Below are positions 22,690 through 36,242 of a DNA stretch of 64,000 nt, piece by piece. Source of the stretch: Dryomyza anilis (Eukaryota > Arthropoda > Insecta > Diptera > Dryomyzidae); the NCBI GenBank assembly GCA_951804985.1, contig OX638131.1:88796349-88860348 (forward strand). Reading direction: 5' to 3'. The notes beneath the pieces were generated by a model that made no database searches, had not been told where the DNA came from, and worked only from the letters and a program-made list of their open reading frames with translations. A program made the position numbers and the translations under genes. Numbering within the stretch: the stretch's first letter is position 1; every line of letters starts with the position of its first letter.

Positions 22690-25600
22690 CAAACAAAGCT
22701 CTGTTTAAACCTAAAGTTCACCATCATAGACGACGGAATGCAACAACAACAACAATAACAACAACGAGAACGAGAACAACACGAACGAATTGCTAGATAC
22801 AAATCGACGCTTTTGCTGTGAACAGAAAAAAAAGAAAAAAAGCAGCGCACTTGCGCGCTTTGCCAGCAACAAAAACCACGAATAGTTTACACCCCACCCG
22901 AACATCCCTTAAAACGCACAACACACCGAAAAGCGCAAAAGCTGAGCTTTGAAGCGCAAAAGCTTTGGCCAGCGAACAGAATACGAACTGCGGGCAGCGC
23001 AGCCACCACCAGCGACGACTACAACGACGACGAGTGCGAGCCAACGATAGATTCTCTTTTCAGTCGCATCTGGGAACCTTCATTGGCACTTTAACTGTGG
23101 ACGTGGGTTTGACAAACACGGATTCAAATTTTTGCCTAACCGATACTTGGTGTAGAATAATTGAAAAAAAATAAATTGAAAAAGTAATAAAAGAAATATA
23201 TAGAATTATTAAAAATTAATAAACATTCATTGAACGTTTTAAACAAACATTTAATAAATAAATTAAAGTAAAAAGTTTTGGAACTTTGGTGAAAAATACG
23301 AAGAAAAAAGTGCTAGAAATAAACTTTGCAAGAAATTAGAGCAACGCGAGGAAAAAAACGAACGGTTGAAAAATATTCGTGCAAGAAAATCCTTGCTGCA
23401 CACACACACACGAACACTAACACATATATACATTTATATGTATATATACACACACACACACTCACACAGAACAGACACACAAACATACATACACGAATTC
23501 GATTTTTCCAGCGGTGTCCTCGAAAAAAAATTTGCAACAGCGAAAACACTTAAATGCGAAATGTTATAACATCAAGTAGTACCCAATGAATAAAGCAATG
23601 AAAACTATAAATTAACCAATAAAATTGTCATAAATACAAAGACTTTTGTTAAAGCAATTAAAAAATTTGTTAAAACTATTAATACAAAATAAACTTTTTT
23701 TTTATAAATTATAAAAGCAACCAAAATAATCTATTTGAAAAAGTTATAACATTTTTTATTTGCATAAACTGTAACCTGAAAAACTCGTAAATGCTGCAGT
23801 AAAAACTCGTGCAGTGCCTGAAATTTTGTAAAAGTGTAACGAAAATGTTCGTTTTTTTTTGGGGGATTTTATTTTTTTGTGATTTTGTAACAGTTTTGTT
23901 GCGTTTGTATTAGTGTCGCGCGCATATACATATAAAGACTTGAACTCATTTGTAGGTGGCTGTGTCTGTGACTGTGTGTGGTATGTGGTATGGACTGTTT
24001 TTTCAATAAAGTCGCAGGCGCAAAGCAGACGAAAATATAAAATTTGCGAAAATTACGCCAAAGCGTTGTAGCAAAACCATGCGCTGAAATTACACTCGCC
24101 CCCCGCCCGTACAAAAGAGAAAAAGCAAGAAATACTATAAGCTAAAGAAAAACCGTGCAGTGCAAAATTGTCACAAACGCCCTCTGGGGAAAATTGAGTA
24201 ACAGCAAAAAAAAAAAAAAAGAAAAGAGCAAAAAAATGAGCATATACTTTGAGAGAAAAATCTATACCGTGTTGAAAGTTGCTGAAAGAGCACAAAAAGC
24301 AATATAACTTTAGCTACTTTTACAACAATTAATAATTTATACAAAACTGCATTCAAAAATTACACTTTAACAGATTACAATAGCATTTAAAACATGCTTT
24401 TACATACGCGCTCTTATAATGCGTTATAATTCACATTTCGTTTCAGTGAAACATAGTGCTTTTCATGCGTGCGTTGTGCTTTTCACGCGCTCGCTCGCTC
24501 GTTCGCTCTTTGCACAAACAATTAAAAGTTCTGCAATAATAGGTTTGTCATTTCCACAATTTCCAATTGCAGACTTCAAAGTTTATTCCATAATTCCAGC
24601 AGGAACTTTCTGCTTTTATTGGAAGTTTTAGTATTTTCTATATTTTCTACATCCACATCGTTTATCTCTTCTTTATGCTGCATATTCATGGATGTATTTA
24701 ATTTTTTTTTAGTACATCACACGGTTTTTAGTTTGAAGCTTCAGTTTTAGTACCTGTTCGTGTTCGTGTGCATGTCGGTCAGGCGGTCGTCGGTTGTACA
24801 TCGTTCGTTGGGTCTCTCTGTCCTCTGTCTGTGTGTGTCGCAAGGCAAGTAGATTTCTTTACGTCGGGGTTTTTGCTGCGGCCTGCTGCTACTGTTACAT
24901 AACTCAGTGTGTGAAAAAAATAGGATTCGAACGAAAGAACGCTGCATTTTTGTGTATTTAAAAAATTCTAATTATTTAAAGTGTTTTTTTTTACATTTTT
25001 TTCTAAATATAAATTTATACAATAACTTTGAAGTACTCTGTGCACATCCGAAGTATCTTATGAGTTTTGAGTTTTTTTTTCATAGCCCATACAGCGTTGA
25101 TTTTCAGTTTTTCATTTATATAAGCTTCAATTTTCAGACAATTTCGAAGTCAACATTTTTTGCAGTACTATTTTTTTTTTCAATAATATATTAAAATATT
25201 TAATTGCATACATTCAAACTAAAATGAAGAAAGTTCCTAAAATTATTCTGTATAAATTTTGTGGACTTTAGCGTTTTTTTTCAATATAAATTTTTATATT
25301 TTCCGCCCTAATTTATGTCATATAATCAGGTTTTTCATTTGCAAAAACAGCATTTACCCTTAAAAGTATTGTTTCCAGTATTAATATTTGTTTTTTTAAT
25401 AGAAAAGACACCATTTTTTGGGAGTCCATAGAAAATTTGTGCAGAAAAGGCACAATCACGATTACATAAAACATACGAAATCATTATAACGTAAAAATAC
25501 AAAAAATGTAGGGTAATAGAAATATTTATAGATCTGTAATAAAGTTTATAATAAGCTCAAATTAATTTAGCACCCTACTTGGACCTAACGAAATGGTTAA

Positions 25601-26140
25601 AAGTTAAAAAAACCTAAAAATGTTACTGCAGCTAAAGAGTTTTTCAGTTCTAATTTATGCAATATATATTTTTTTTTCATTATTTTTTTTTGTTATAAAA
25701 TTCATTAGCAAATTACAAAAAAAAATTAAAAATATAAAATTTTTCCTTCAAGTTTTCGACATCTTCCCCACATCTGGTGCACACGACGACGGCGGATTCG
25801 TATCGAACAAAAATCAATAAAAATGTTCAACTGCAGTTGATTAAAAACGACATTTAACAAAAAACAAAAAAAAAAACACAAAATTTCTTGTTATACTAAG
25901 TAAAAATAACAAAGTTAATCGTTATATAAGCTAAATATAATTAGTATAAATAAAATAGTTAATTAATCTAACTTAAAAGAAACCAAAAACTTAATACAAA
26001 AAAAAAAGAAACCAAAACCAAAAGAAACCCCCCAAAAAACAATTCATATGAAATAGACTCGCGCAGAGTTTTTAATTGAATTGTGTAAAAAATTTAAAAA
26101 CATATAAAACGAACCAACAACAAAATAACGAAGAACAAAA
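22690..26140 (+). promoter_or_regulatory. Probable promoter and 5' leader region of nrv3
   Basis: From 22730 the DNA shifts from satellite to CAACAACAA and GAACGAGAAC runs, GC-richer blocks (22900-23110, 24050-24200, 24760-24900) and long A-rich leader-like stretches, as is common in fly 5' UTRs. A possible initiator TCAGTCG lies near 23061. Short frames here are interpreted as upstream-ORF-type or chance frames. A (CA)n/(TA)n patch sits at 23399-23465. The exact start site and leader splicing cannot be read from the sequence. A possible acceptor, TTTTCCTTCAAG, ends near 25752. Confidence 0.5.
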
Positions 26141-26270
26141 ATGGCCGACAAAAAGATTGCTGAACAATACTATGCGCCGCCAGTAAAAATGGGCAAATGG
26201 GAGGGTTTCAAAAAATTCCTATGGAACGGTGAAACAAGCCAATGCCTGGGGCGAACAGGCGGCAGTTGGG
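26141..26270 (+). CDS. nrv3: Na+/K+-ATPase beta subunit, first coding exon (nervana 3)
   Basis: N-terminal cytoplasmic tail of the beta subunit of the sodium pump, a type II membrane glycoprotein that helps the alpha subunit fold and reach the plasma membrane. The exon gives 43 residues plus one base: MADKKIAEQYYAPPVKMGKW, then EGFKKFLWNGETSQCLGRTG, then GSW, ending in G|GTAAGT (phase 1, strong donor). GKWEGFKKFLWN and CLGRTGxSW are the family's N-terminal signature. The transmembrane segment should start a few residues into the next exon. The MADKKI start is as recalled for Drosophila nrv3 (CG8663) rather than nrv1 or nrv2. CG8665, the ALDH1L1 homologue, is numbered next to it, and its homologue lies upstream here. 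No downstream exon was found, so the gene is cut by the window or has a first intron longer than 37 kb. Confidence 0.88.
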
Positions 26271-26479
26271 GTAAGTAAAAAAAAAATATATTATATTGCA
26301 TAATTTTATTAAAAAAAAATAAAACCCGGAAAAAAACAAATCAATTACAATTAAAATATATAAAAGTTCTTTTGAAGGACATGCGGTATATAAAACTCAA
26401 GGATATTTTAGTTGTATGAGAAATTATCGATTATGTTTGCTTACGTCAGTGTATTTTCATTTTTTTTTTTGATAAAAGC

Positions 26480-27130
26480 AAACTTATGCAGCAAAATCTA
26501 CTCTAAATTGATTTAATAGTAATAGTATTATTGAATTAATAGTATACAAGGCAAAATAGTGAATTTTCGCAGTAAAATCTACTCTAAATTGATTTAATAG
26601 TTATAATATTATTAATTTAATAGTTATAATATTATTGATTTAATAGTATACAAAGAAAAAAAGTGTACCAGCATCTAAACTTAACAATATTTTTATAATA
26701 TTTCTCAATATTCATTGATATTTATTGTTTTAAAGCATATTTTATACTCTTAATCAAATTTTATGGCAAAAACTATTGAAATACTAATTCTCAAAAAACT
26801 ATTAATTTTATAGTGTTTCTTTTTCGAGTCTACAATAGTATTATTGATATATTAGTATACAAGTCAAAATAGTAAACTTATGTACTAAAATCTATTCTAA
26901 AATGATTTAATAGCTATAATATTATTGATTTAATAGTATACAACGCAAAAAAGTGTACTTGCATCTAAACTTAACAATATTTTTTATAATATTTCACAAT
27001 ATTCAATGATATTTATTGTTTGAAAGCATAATTTATACTATTAATCAATTTTTATAGCAAAAACTATTGAAATACAAATTCTTAAAAAAAACTATTAACC
27101 CGATAGTATTTCTTTTTCGAGTGTACAATA
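26480..27130 (+). repeat. Two direct copies of an ATTTAATAG-rich unit
   Basis: A unit with GATTTAATAG, TATAATATTATTGATTTAAT and GTGTAC..GCATCTAAACTTAAC occurs twice, offset by 290 bp (GTGTAC at 26663 and at 26953). Shorter sub-repeats lie inside. It is probably a MITE-like sequence duplicated in place. Confidence 0.75.
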
Positions 27131-28887
27131 TACTAATAAAAATATTTATATATTAAACATATTTTATATATATATTCCTCAAGTAATAATACCAAATAAA
27201 ATATTTTTTATAAACCATTTGACTCACGTGCTCTTTGCTAAATTCTATATAGTCTTAAACATTCAAACAACTCAATGTCTTATCTATAGTTTCCCCCCAC
27301 AATAATATAAACTATTTTATAGTATTACGCTATAACATGTTCTTCAAAAATTCTATAAATTCTCGTATTTATAAACTGGCACGTTTTTTGTTTGTTTTAC
27401 ATTTGTATTTAATTCGTCGATTCAGCAAATATGTACAAGTCTATGCTGATAATAAATACTGCAGAAATAAAACTGATTTCGTCATTAAAACCGCTACAAT
27501 AGAATATTTGTATTGGGATTATACACAAGTATGAAGTCTTAAAATGTTTATATTGCTTCTTTTTACTTTTAAGAATGATTGAGTTAAAATAATAATATAT
27601 AAAAAAATAGCTATTTTAAGGCACAGTCAAAAAAAATGTCTAAACGAATTACAATAGTACAAAATTTTAAGACTTTAAAAATAATATTTCTTGAATCCAA
27701 ACTTCAGAATAAACTTACAGCAAACGGTCGAAAGCGTCATTTATAATCAATTTTAGAAGTTTATAATAATTATATTTAAAACTAGAAACTTTTGTAATAA
27801 TTTAATAATAAAATTTAATAAAAACAATTATTGGTTAAACATAAACAAATGTCGGAATTATGTAGTTTGAAAATATTATGTTTAGAAATTTAATACAGAA
27901 TATTTTCGAACAGAATATTTCGAATTAATTTTGTATGTTTTATATTTTTATTGCACATTTAATTCTCAAACTTATTTCCGATATATCTAAGTTTTAACCA
28001 CAAGTATTGAAAGAGTCAGATTTAAATATGGTTCGCAAACTCATAACATAAATATGTTTACCACACGCTAAGAAAAATCTTCATGCAGGCAACATATTGA
28101 TGTTTGCAGTCATTAGTTTTGCGACTTTAATTGCCTGTTACTTCTAAATCAAAATTTTTTAAATTATATTGTTATTTATTTTATAACATATGGTTCTATA
28201 TTATTATAAACATATTTATTTGTCAAGTACTGTTGTTTTTTTTTTTTTTGAAACAGTGCAAAATACATATTGCATTTGGTAGACGTAGAGCCCGACAAAT
28301 TAGTTTTTGCATTACCATATTTATTTTAAAAGTTCAGAAATTTCAAAAATATTGTATCAAACATAATATGTTGGCTGCAAAATTGATTTTCCCTGTGTGC
28401 ATCATTATGTTCTGATAGTAGCATTTAATGATTTCAATTATTATTGTAGAAATCATTGAATAATTATTGCAATCATGCTTTTATTACTGCTATATGGTCA
28501 TTTTGAAAAACATCATTACAACAGTAAGAAGACCAAATATAAAAAATGATGCCTTCAGAACATGATAGTGGTAATCATGTTTTTATTTCAGTACATACAG
28601 CTAACACTGAATTTCTAATTTATGTTTTACAATCTAACTTCAAAACTCTGAGTGTTTCAATTTTATAAAAAAAAGGTCTAAACATTTGATTAAAATGTGT
28701 CATTCAGATAAGAACATTGCAAAGAAAATGTTTTATTTAGCAACATGAAAGAGTTTATGAAGTATGCCCTTTGAAGTTAAAACAGTCAGAATTAATTTAT
28801 TTAAAATAAATAAGAATCAAATTTTGAATGTTTAATAGTTTTTTACATTTTTTATATAATTTTGATTTTTTTGAATATCTACTACAC
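27131..28887. other. AT-rich intron, no feature seen
   Basis: The frames 27337-27534 and 28131-28415 are rich in Phe/Ile/Lys/Tyr, as expected from composition, and match nothing I recognise. Confidence 0.4.
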
Positions 28888-29099
28888 CGACAAAAAATAC
28901 TATATAAATAATAGTTTTTACTATTAAAATAGTCAATAGGATAAATTATTATTTTAATCGGAAAATACCATTAAATACTAGTAAATACCATGACATTGTC
29001 ATTGAGTTTATATGAAAAGATTTATTTTTTGTATACTTTTAAATCAATAATTGTTCTATTGACCAATTTTAATGGGATTTGAGGGAATTTTTTCTGGGG
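28888..29099. mobile_element. ACCCAGAAAAA-family MITE copy
   Basis: Inside are ACTATTAAAATAGTCAATAG, CGGAAAATACCATTAAATAC and AATCAATAATTGTTCTATTG, as in the copy at 6411-6609. The right end is TTTTTTCTGGGGT and the left end is degenerate (CGACAAAAAATAC). A fragment also follows at 29155-29205. Confidence 0.7.
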
Positions 29100-29599
29100 T
29101 AGGATCCACCGCACCCAGAGAGATTTGATCCATTGTACTGCGAAGTCTATTCCCTACTCTCAGAAAAAATCTCGTAAAATCCCATTAAAATTAGTCAATA
29201 GGCTATTAGGGAAGACATTATCATGGCCTGGTCATGAAACTATTGCGATTGGGACAGGGTAAAAATATAATGATAATTTCTCGATCATAATCCGAGTACA
29301 ATTTCTAGGGGAATGACAAATGACAGGTTAAATTAGATACGAGAACTAATAATAAGTATACTAAGTAAATCATTTACATTCTTTAAATTAAAAATAATAA
29401 AACTGATTGGAACCTAAGATACTAAAATTATAACTTATCAAGTAATGTTGAAAAATTTCAATAATTGCTTTGAAAAAATGTTTATACAGCCGACATTATA
29501 AGATCGATTAGGTCAATATTTGACTAAAATTAAGAGAACTTTTGTAATTTCTATAATATTTATATATTGTTGAAAATTGTCAACATTCTCACAGTGTAC

Positions 29600-30090
29600 C
29601 TACACCGAAAAAAATACTTTAATAAAAATAAATAAAATTGTATTTGATTTACGTCCAAAAGCAAATGTATTTGTTTTTACTACATTGATGTAGTTGTTTT
29701 TGTATGGGAAATAACTACATAGTTTTACTGCATTTCTATACAAAAGATTTAATACATTTGTATTAAAAATCCAAAATTTTGTCTTTATTTATGCGTTCTG
29801 AAATATGAGGAACAAATTACTACATTTACCTTTAATTTTACTATAAAATGTAGTAATTTTAGTTTATTGTGATAATTAATATTAAAAAATATATATATAT
29901 ATATGTATATATATATAACGTACGGTTTCTGTACTATGTAAAAATTGAAATTCTAATACAATGAATTGGTAAATTATTTTAAATAAATACATTTGTATTT
30001 AAAAACGATCAAAATGTAGTAAAAATACATTGTTTCAAAACAAAGTCATAAATGTAGTGTAATTTACTACAATAATTTTTACGATGTAAT
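29600..30090. repeat. AT-rich repeat with TACATTT/AAATGTA words
   Basis: Begins ACCGAAAAAAATAC. It carries many TACATTTGTATT, ATGTAGTAA and AAATGTAGT words in both orientations, and an (AT)n run at about 29888-29920. It looks like a decayed inverted-repeat element. Confidence 0.4.
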
Positions 30091-30179
30091 ATTAAACCTA
30101 TAATACTAATAAAATATCAAATCAATAAAAATATTAAAAAGATGTTTGGACTTTGAAGTAAATGTCTTTTAACTGACTA

Positions 30180-30620
30180 AGGTTTAAATTTTCAGTTGCA
30201 GTTTAAACTTAGTTTAATTTTTAAAAGTAGTTCCTAATCAAAAAGTCCGAATGTCTTTAATTTTTACAGACAGAGAGTAAATTAGCAATCAGAAATATTG
30301 CATTTTAAAAATGAGTGATATGTTGATTATAGACGAAATTACATATAGTTTAAACTAAGTTTAATTTGAAAATGTCTGAATAACTGGGGCAAAAATTCCA
30401 TTATATATTTTTTAAAACTTTATAAATTAAATAAACAAAGGTTAGTTTTAATTTTTTACATAATAAAGAAACAATTATTTATATAAAACCATTAAAATTT
30501 ACGAACATATTTTTCAGTGAAAATTTAAACTTAGTTTAATTTTTAAAACGTCTATAGTTCCTAATTAAAACGACCAAATGTCATCAATTTTTACCGACAG
30601 AGAGATAATTAGCACGAAAT
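30180..30620. repeat. Direct repeat about 330 bp apart
   Basis: AGTTTAAACTTAGTTTAATT, TTCCTAAT(C/T)AAAA and TTTTTAC(A/C)GACAGAGAG occur near 30200-30290 and again near 30520-30610. A reverse-complement piece (TTTAAACTAAGTTTAATTTG) lies near 30350. Confidence 0.6.
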
Positions 30621-32919
30621 AGTAAAAAACAAAAAAAAAACATAATTATAAAATAAACCCTCTATAGTTCGACTCAAACATTATATATATTTTTATACTA
30701 TGGTAACTGTAATATTATGCTATCCTCAATGTAAATAGAAACCCATTTAAAAATGAAATATTAAAAAAGTTTGGCTCTCCTTTTTCGTTGCCACTTATTG
30801 TTGTCGATAAATATTGCCATAGAAACCTGGTCTGTTTGTTTTCACATGAAATAAAAGACTAGATAGTCAGTCACTTAGACCCTGAAGGAAAAAAAAACAC
30901 AAGAAAAACATGTATGGGGGGTTAAAAAGCAGCTGAAAGCTGAAACAAAAATAGAGCAAGTTAATGCTGGTCTTAGTTAGCAAATGGGAAAGGGGTATAA
31001 TATACAAAAAAAAAATGGAATGGGAAAAATGTTATTTGAACGATGATTATTAGATTCTTGCGTATCATGATAGCATGTGTGGAAAAAATAAAACATATTA
31101 ACTATTTGAATAATATTAACTTCAAAAGCTATAAATATGGTTGGGGGTAAATATAAAAATGTAAGAAATGAGCTCATTCAAGATTATGCAATGAAATTAA
31201 ATTGATTTGTTTATTTTAGGCAATAGTTGTACAAAAAATGATATAAATGTTAGAAATGAATAGAAATATTATGTTTCCAATAATATATTATGTAATATAA
31301 TTGCCGAAAAAAATCTACTTTTACTTAGTAGAACAAATAGCAAAAAAAGAATCCATCTTTCCTTCAAAAGACGAAATCATCAAAGTACTTTATTATTTAT
31401 TTTTAACCTTTCAATACAACACAAAAATCGCATTTACCAATACTCGAAATTCCAATTAATATTGTAACCGAAGACCCACTGCAATGGGATGTGATTTACC
31501 ATGACAGCAAATACCACAGTTCGACCCTCATGTGTGGTAAAATGTTTCCGTTACGTTTTGGTCGACATGTTGCTGAAAAAAAGCAAAAATAAAAATAGTA
31601 CAAAAAAATGTATAAGAAAAACACTGTGGAAGAATATGGGAAAAAATAAAAATATGGTCATATAAAATTCAAGATTTTCGTTTGTTTTTTTTTTATAAGA
31701 TTTTAATTTTATTTTTCAAAGTTTTTTTTTTAATTTGTTTTCCTCAGGGTTTTTCCATATGAATTTTTTTCTTTTTCTATTAACGATAGTAATTTATGTA
31801 GGTATCTCCTTTTTTTAACTTCAAACAGTTAAATCGAAATTTGTGATAATGTATGCAAATCTTTTGTATATTTAGTATTCGAATTTCGAATATCAGGTCA
31901 TTATTTAAAATTATTACAGTTTATTAATAATTTCGAGCACCTTCAGAAAGCTGTTTCCTAATAATTAGAAAAATTCCACTTGAAATCGCATCAAGCTAAA
32001 AGTTTTCTTATACTAAGTAAAGTGTGCTTCATTTAAAGAAAATGTTTTCTTATAAACTGAAAAATGTTATTATGGAAATAAGAAAACATTATTTAATATA
32101 AGCAAACATTTTCTATAAAATAAGTAAAATTGCACTTGACGTCAATTCAAGTAAATGTTTCCAAATATTACGAAGCTGTTTTCTGAAAACTATTAAATTT
32201 TTGTATACAATAATTAAATCTATCTAAAATATAGGTGAAATTAACAGTTTTTGTGAATAGCTTAATCAGTTTTTTTTTATCTTAAATCGTTATATCTTCT
32301 GCATCCATTTGTAAACTTAATGATCTTTTGTATTCAGCTACTTAATGATGTCATAAATTTACATAATGATGCCATGCGTTTCACCAATACCCTTCAACAA
32401 TATGAACTAACAACGGTTTATTGATTTGCCATTAAATATAATGGCGACAAACTTGCAAATGGCGGATGAATTTTCATGTCTTTGGTGCATAGATAATATG
32501 ATTTCTTAGAAATGGTTTATGTATTGTGTAGTTACAAGAATTTATTTGACATATTTTGTTTGTTCAAAAGATTAAGTAGAATTTACTATAGTTAAAAATA
32601 AAAAAAAATATAAAAAAATGTTAATCCCAATATGGTTTACCATTTTTAGAATTTATACAAATGAATGTTGGTTCTTTGAAATGAAAGAGCTCTTCAATAG
32701 ACCTCATATAAGATTCTGAAAATATAAAATTGTTCAGTTTTCAGATTATTTTAGAGTTATTGAAGAGTTAGGCATCAAAATTTGATTCTTTAATAAGAAA
32801 ATGTTTGAGATATACGGATTTATCGACTTTTGTTCTGATTTTAAGTTTTAATTTATATAAAACATCCGTTTATTAACGAAAACAATTAAAGAAAAACATT
32901 GATAAAATTCTTCGAATTC
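30621..32919. other. Intron sequence, mostly unremarkable
   Basis: 31400-31590 contains a 60-codon plus-strand frame without an early ATG in unique DNA (…EDPLQWDVIYHDSKYHSSTL…). Nothing supports it as an exon. The rest is AT-rich. Confidence 0.4.
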
Positions 32920-33058
32920 GAATAAAAATCAGAAGTTCAATTCGTAACCGATACCGATATTCATTTCAAATCGTATTCAAGAAGACCTTCGATGCTTCGA
33001 AGCTTTCTCGAATAACTTCGATAAAACACGTTCGATATCGTTGGTTCATAGATTCATA

Positions 33059-33880
33059 TCCCAGTATGTCATTCGTTTCGATATCGTTACGAAATCAATG
33101 CGAGTAAATTGAGAAATCACACGGTAACGGATCCGTTCTTGTAACGATATCGAGCATCAAATTGTACAGACATGGTAGGTAGTTATCGATTCGTTCTGTC
33201 GGAGTTTTATCGATACAAGAAATGTTTCGAAATCGGAACGATAACGAAGACAAAAATTATCAAAGTTCGAGATTGCTGCGAAAAATATTGCGATATCGAT
33301 TTGATAAATGTTTAATTATCGTTTCTTGTCAAAGTATTTGAATGTACGAACATTAATTAAAAATTAAAAATTAGAATCGAGAAAGCAACGTGTTCGAACT
33401 TTTTTTTATAGAAGTTATTCGAGAAAGCTTCTGCGACATGGCAGACTGGAATTCTTTGACAAGTTACGATATTTAAATATTTATCGAATCTATATTGTAA
33501 TATTTTTCAAAGCAATTTTGAACTTTGATTATTTTTGTATTCGATATCGATCCGATTTCGAAACATTTTTCGTATCGATAAAACTATTCATCTATTTTTT
33601 CGTATCGAGATTGCATTCTCGTATCAATATCGTTTCGATTTCAAAAATTTTGTTCGTATTGAGAAAACTTGGATAGAACGCATTGATATCTATGTATCTT
33701 GACAAAGGGTTAAATTGACGACAAAGTGTCGGATATTGTGACAATTCTTCGTCTTTTTGCATTATTATCGTAACGAATGGCATACTCGAATTTTATCGAA
33801 CACTAAATTTAATATTTGAAAAATGTAGAAATTGAATAAAATATTTTTATGAATTCGAAGCACAGTCTGCCATTCGTTTC
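33059..33880. mobile_element. GATATC-rich element pair, inverted
   Basis: 33059-33450 is a plus-oriented copy (CCCAGTATGTCATTCG at the left, ATGGCAGACTGG at the right). 33451-33790 is a diverged copy in the opposite orientation, ending GTAACGAATGGCATACTCG. Another end, CAGTCTGCCATTCG, follows near 33865. Together they form a large imperfect palindrome. A related fragment precedes it at 32910-33050. The 63-codon frame at 33592 is part of the element. Confidence 0.75.
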
Positions 33881-35957
33881 TTTATTGATGCGAGAACGAT
33901 ATGATATGTCGGAGAATACGATATCGAATCAGATTTTGGTCTATATGTGTTATCGCTTTATAAAACAATCAATAACTCGGAAAATTATCGAAATATCGAA
34001 AAAAATGGATAACATATAATTTGTTTTGGCAAACAGTTCTACAAGATTGCCTACTTGAAACATTTAGCGTAGTCACAGTTCATCGTATTTTAGTATGGTC
34101 TTCGTATCATGTAGTATATATACAATACAATAACACAGAAACGTCAATTTGTTGTTGCATCCCTTATAAAAGTGAAATACCAAAAGTTTTGTATTTGAGA
34201 GTTTCCCTGAGGCATGTTTTTTGGTGTCGTATTTTATGAAATGAAGAAAACTTGTGAAATTGAAGACAAATAGTGCACATAAAATGTTAATTTATTGGTT
34301 TTACTTTGCAAATCGAGGAATTTGTATGATAAAATCCTTATTTTTTAAGAATCAGCTGCATTTATTTGACGAAATGTTTTAACAACCAGCTAAGTGGTGC
34401 TCACAGTTCAATTGCCGTACTGTCGTATTCGTACAATGTCGTACTAATACCATGAAACTGTGAATACGCTAATTGTTTTGGAATATTCTAAATATTGACT
34501 CCTAGTATTATATTCAATTGCATTGCGACACGTCTTCCCGTTGTTCAAATTCAAAAATATTTTGCATATCTTATTTTTTATCCCTAATAAACAATCCTAG
34601 GGGCTGAGAAAATTAAAATTCGAAAATAGTGGTAAATAAGTGACACCCTAATCCATACAGATTCTAAGTTCCGAATTGATAAACTAATTTTAAAAAATAT
34701 TTAATTTTGAATAGTTTTTGAAAGTTTTTTTTTTATTCATTATATTTTCATCTTATTCATCTTATTTTTTTCCATTTATCAATTTTTCTATGGAAAAATA
34801 TTACACTCTCAACTTTATTGTTGTTTAAACAAACAAACAACAAAAAAAAAAAAATAAAAGAAAAACACATTTTACATATTTTGATTTCTATATATAGCAC
34901 ACATCTTAATTAATAAATTCAATGCAAATGAATTCACTCCAAAAATACACAACATTTTAAAATATACATAAAATGACGTATATTACTTAATATGTTTGTG
35001 TCTTTTTCAATTATTATGAAAAACATTTTTTGAATTTAAAAATAGTCATTTTTTTTTTTAATTAATTATGCCAACTTTGCCAAAAATGACATCGATTGTA
35101 ATTTTTGTGGCGTTGCCCTATACGACCAACGATTCCATCGATCGATCGTGTGTTGCGTTCAATTATGCTGTTTCCAAGTTTTTCATTTGAATTTATGTCG
35201 TATGTCTCAAAACGATTGCTTACAATTGAGACGCCAGCGCTCAATTGAATTGATCAACAATTAATTTGCGTCTGCAACTTAATTCTTTAAACATTAAACG
35301 ATCGACGCTGTATAATGAAGCCGACGGACGGTATTGTTGTTGGTTTTTTTGTTCGTATTCTTTTTATTTAAGTTCTTGATGTCGCTTCAATATCAACGTC
35401 ATTGAAACGTCATGCATAATGGTTTCATTGATATGAATATTTTTTTTTTTTGATATTATAAATGAACTGAGTAAGAAATTGTAGAAATTAAAAATTGTGT
35501 AGTTCAACAACATATTGAGTTTTTTCTAGGAATTGTTTGGATTCTATTGAGATTTTTTGTTCATTCATTATAATGTTTTGGTATAACATATGTTATAGCT
35601 TTCAATTGCCCTTATTTGAATTTTTAATTGATTTTTAGAATCAATAGTATATTGTTTTTCAGACTACTTTTTACTTATTCTACACAAAAACCAAAACTTT
35701 TGATTATTGTGCTAAACGATTGGTGAAGAATTGAAGGCTTTTGTTGAAAAAAAATGAAGTCCATATTGTTCTGAAATTGTATTTTCTACATCGTAGTATA
35801 GCTATTTAAATTATACTTAGTTTGGTATAAAAATCATTGGTATCCAAAGGAAATACTCAAAAAAAAACACAACTTTTTTGGTAAAATGTGAAATATTTAA
35901 AAACTGAAAAAAATGTTCATGGGCGACGTTTTTATTGTCGGAAATTTACCATTGTTT
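33881..35957. other. Intron sequence with a unique island at 35070-35340
   Basis: 35070-35340 is less AT-rich and non-repetitive, with GATCGATCG and GACGCCAGCGC words; this could be a regulatory element but nothing proves it. The other parts are AT-rich with no gene. Confidence 0.35.
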
Positions 35958-36242
35958 CACAGAAAAAAATAATCGAAGTAAATATAGCAACCTATTTTAA
36001 TTGCATTCATTAATCAATCCAGCAATGAAATTTACTAATTTAAAGAAAACGTTTGCTATTCTTCGTTAAATCAGCAACTACGTTTGGTAATATGAGTATT
36101 TGTACGTCAATGCAGCAAATTAATTGCTTATATAACGAAGAATAGCAAATGTTTTCATTAAATTAGTGAATTTCATTGCTGGATTGATTAATAAATGCAA
36201 TTCATATCGGTTGCTATATTTACCTCGATTATTTTTTCTGTG
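35958..36242. mobile_element. Near-perfect foldback MITE (CACAGAAAAAAATAATCGA)
   Basis: The left end CACAGAAAAAAATAATCGA is matched by TCGATTATTTTTTCTGTG at the right. The arms carry AATCAATCCAGCAATGAAAT, AACGTTTGCTATTCTTCGTT and their complements, leaving a loop of only a few tens of bases. A partial copy is at 61300-61492. It directly abuts a SINE copy. Confidence 0.88.

Noticed and set aside
31407..31591. Possible internal exon (LEIPINIVTEDPLQWDVIYH)
   Set aside because: Open and in unique DNA, but there is no donor at its 3' end, no early ATG and no recognised similarity; left as unproven.
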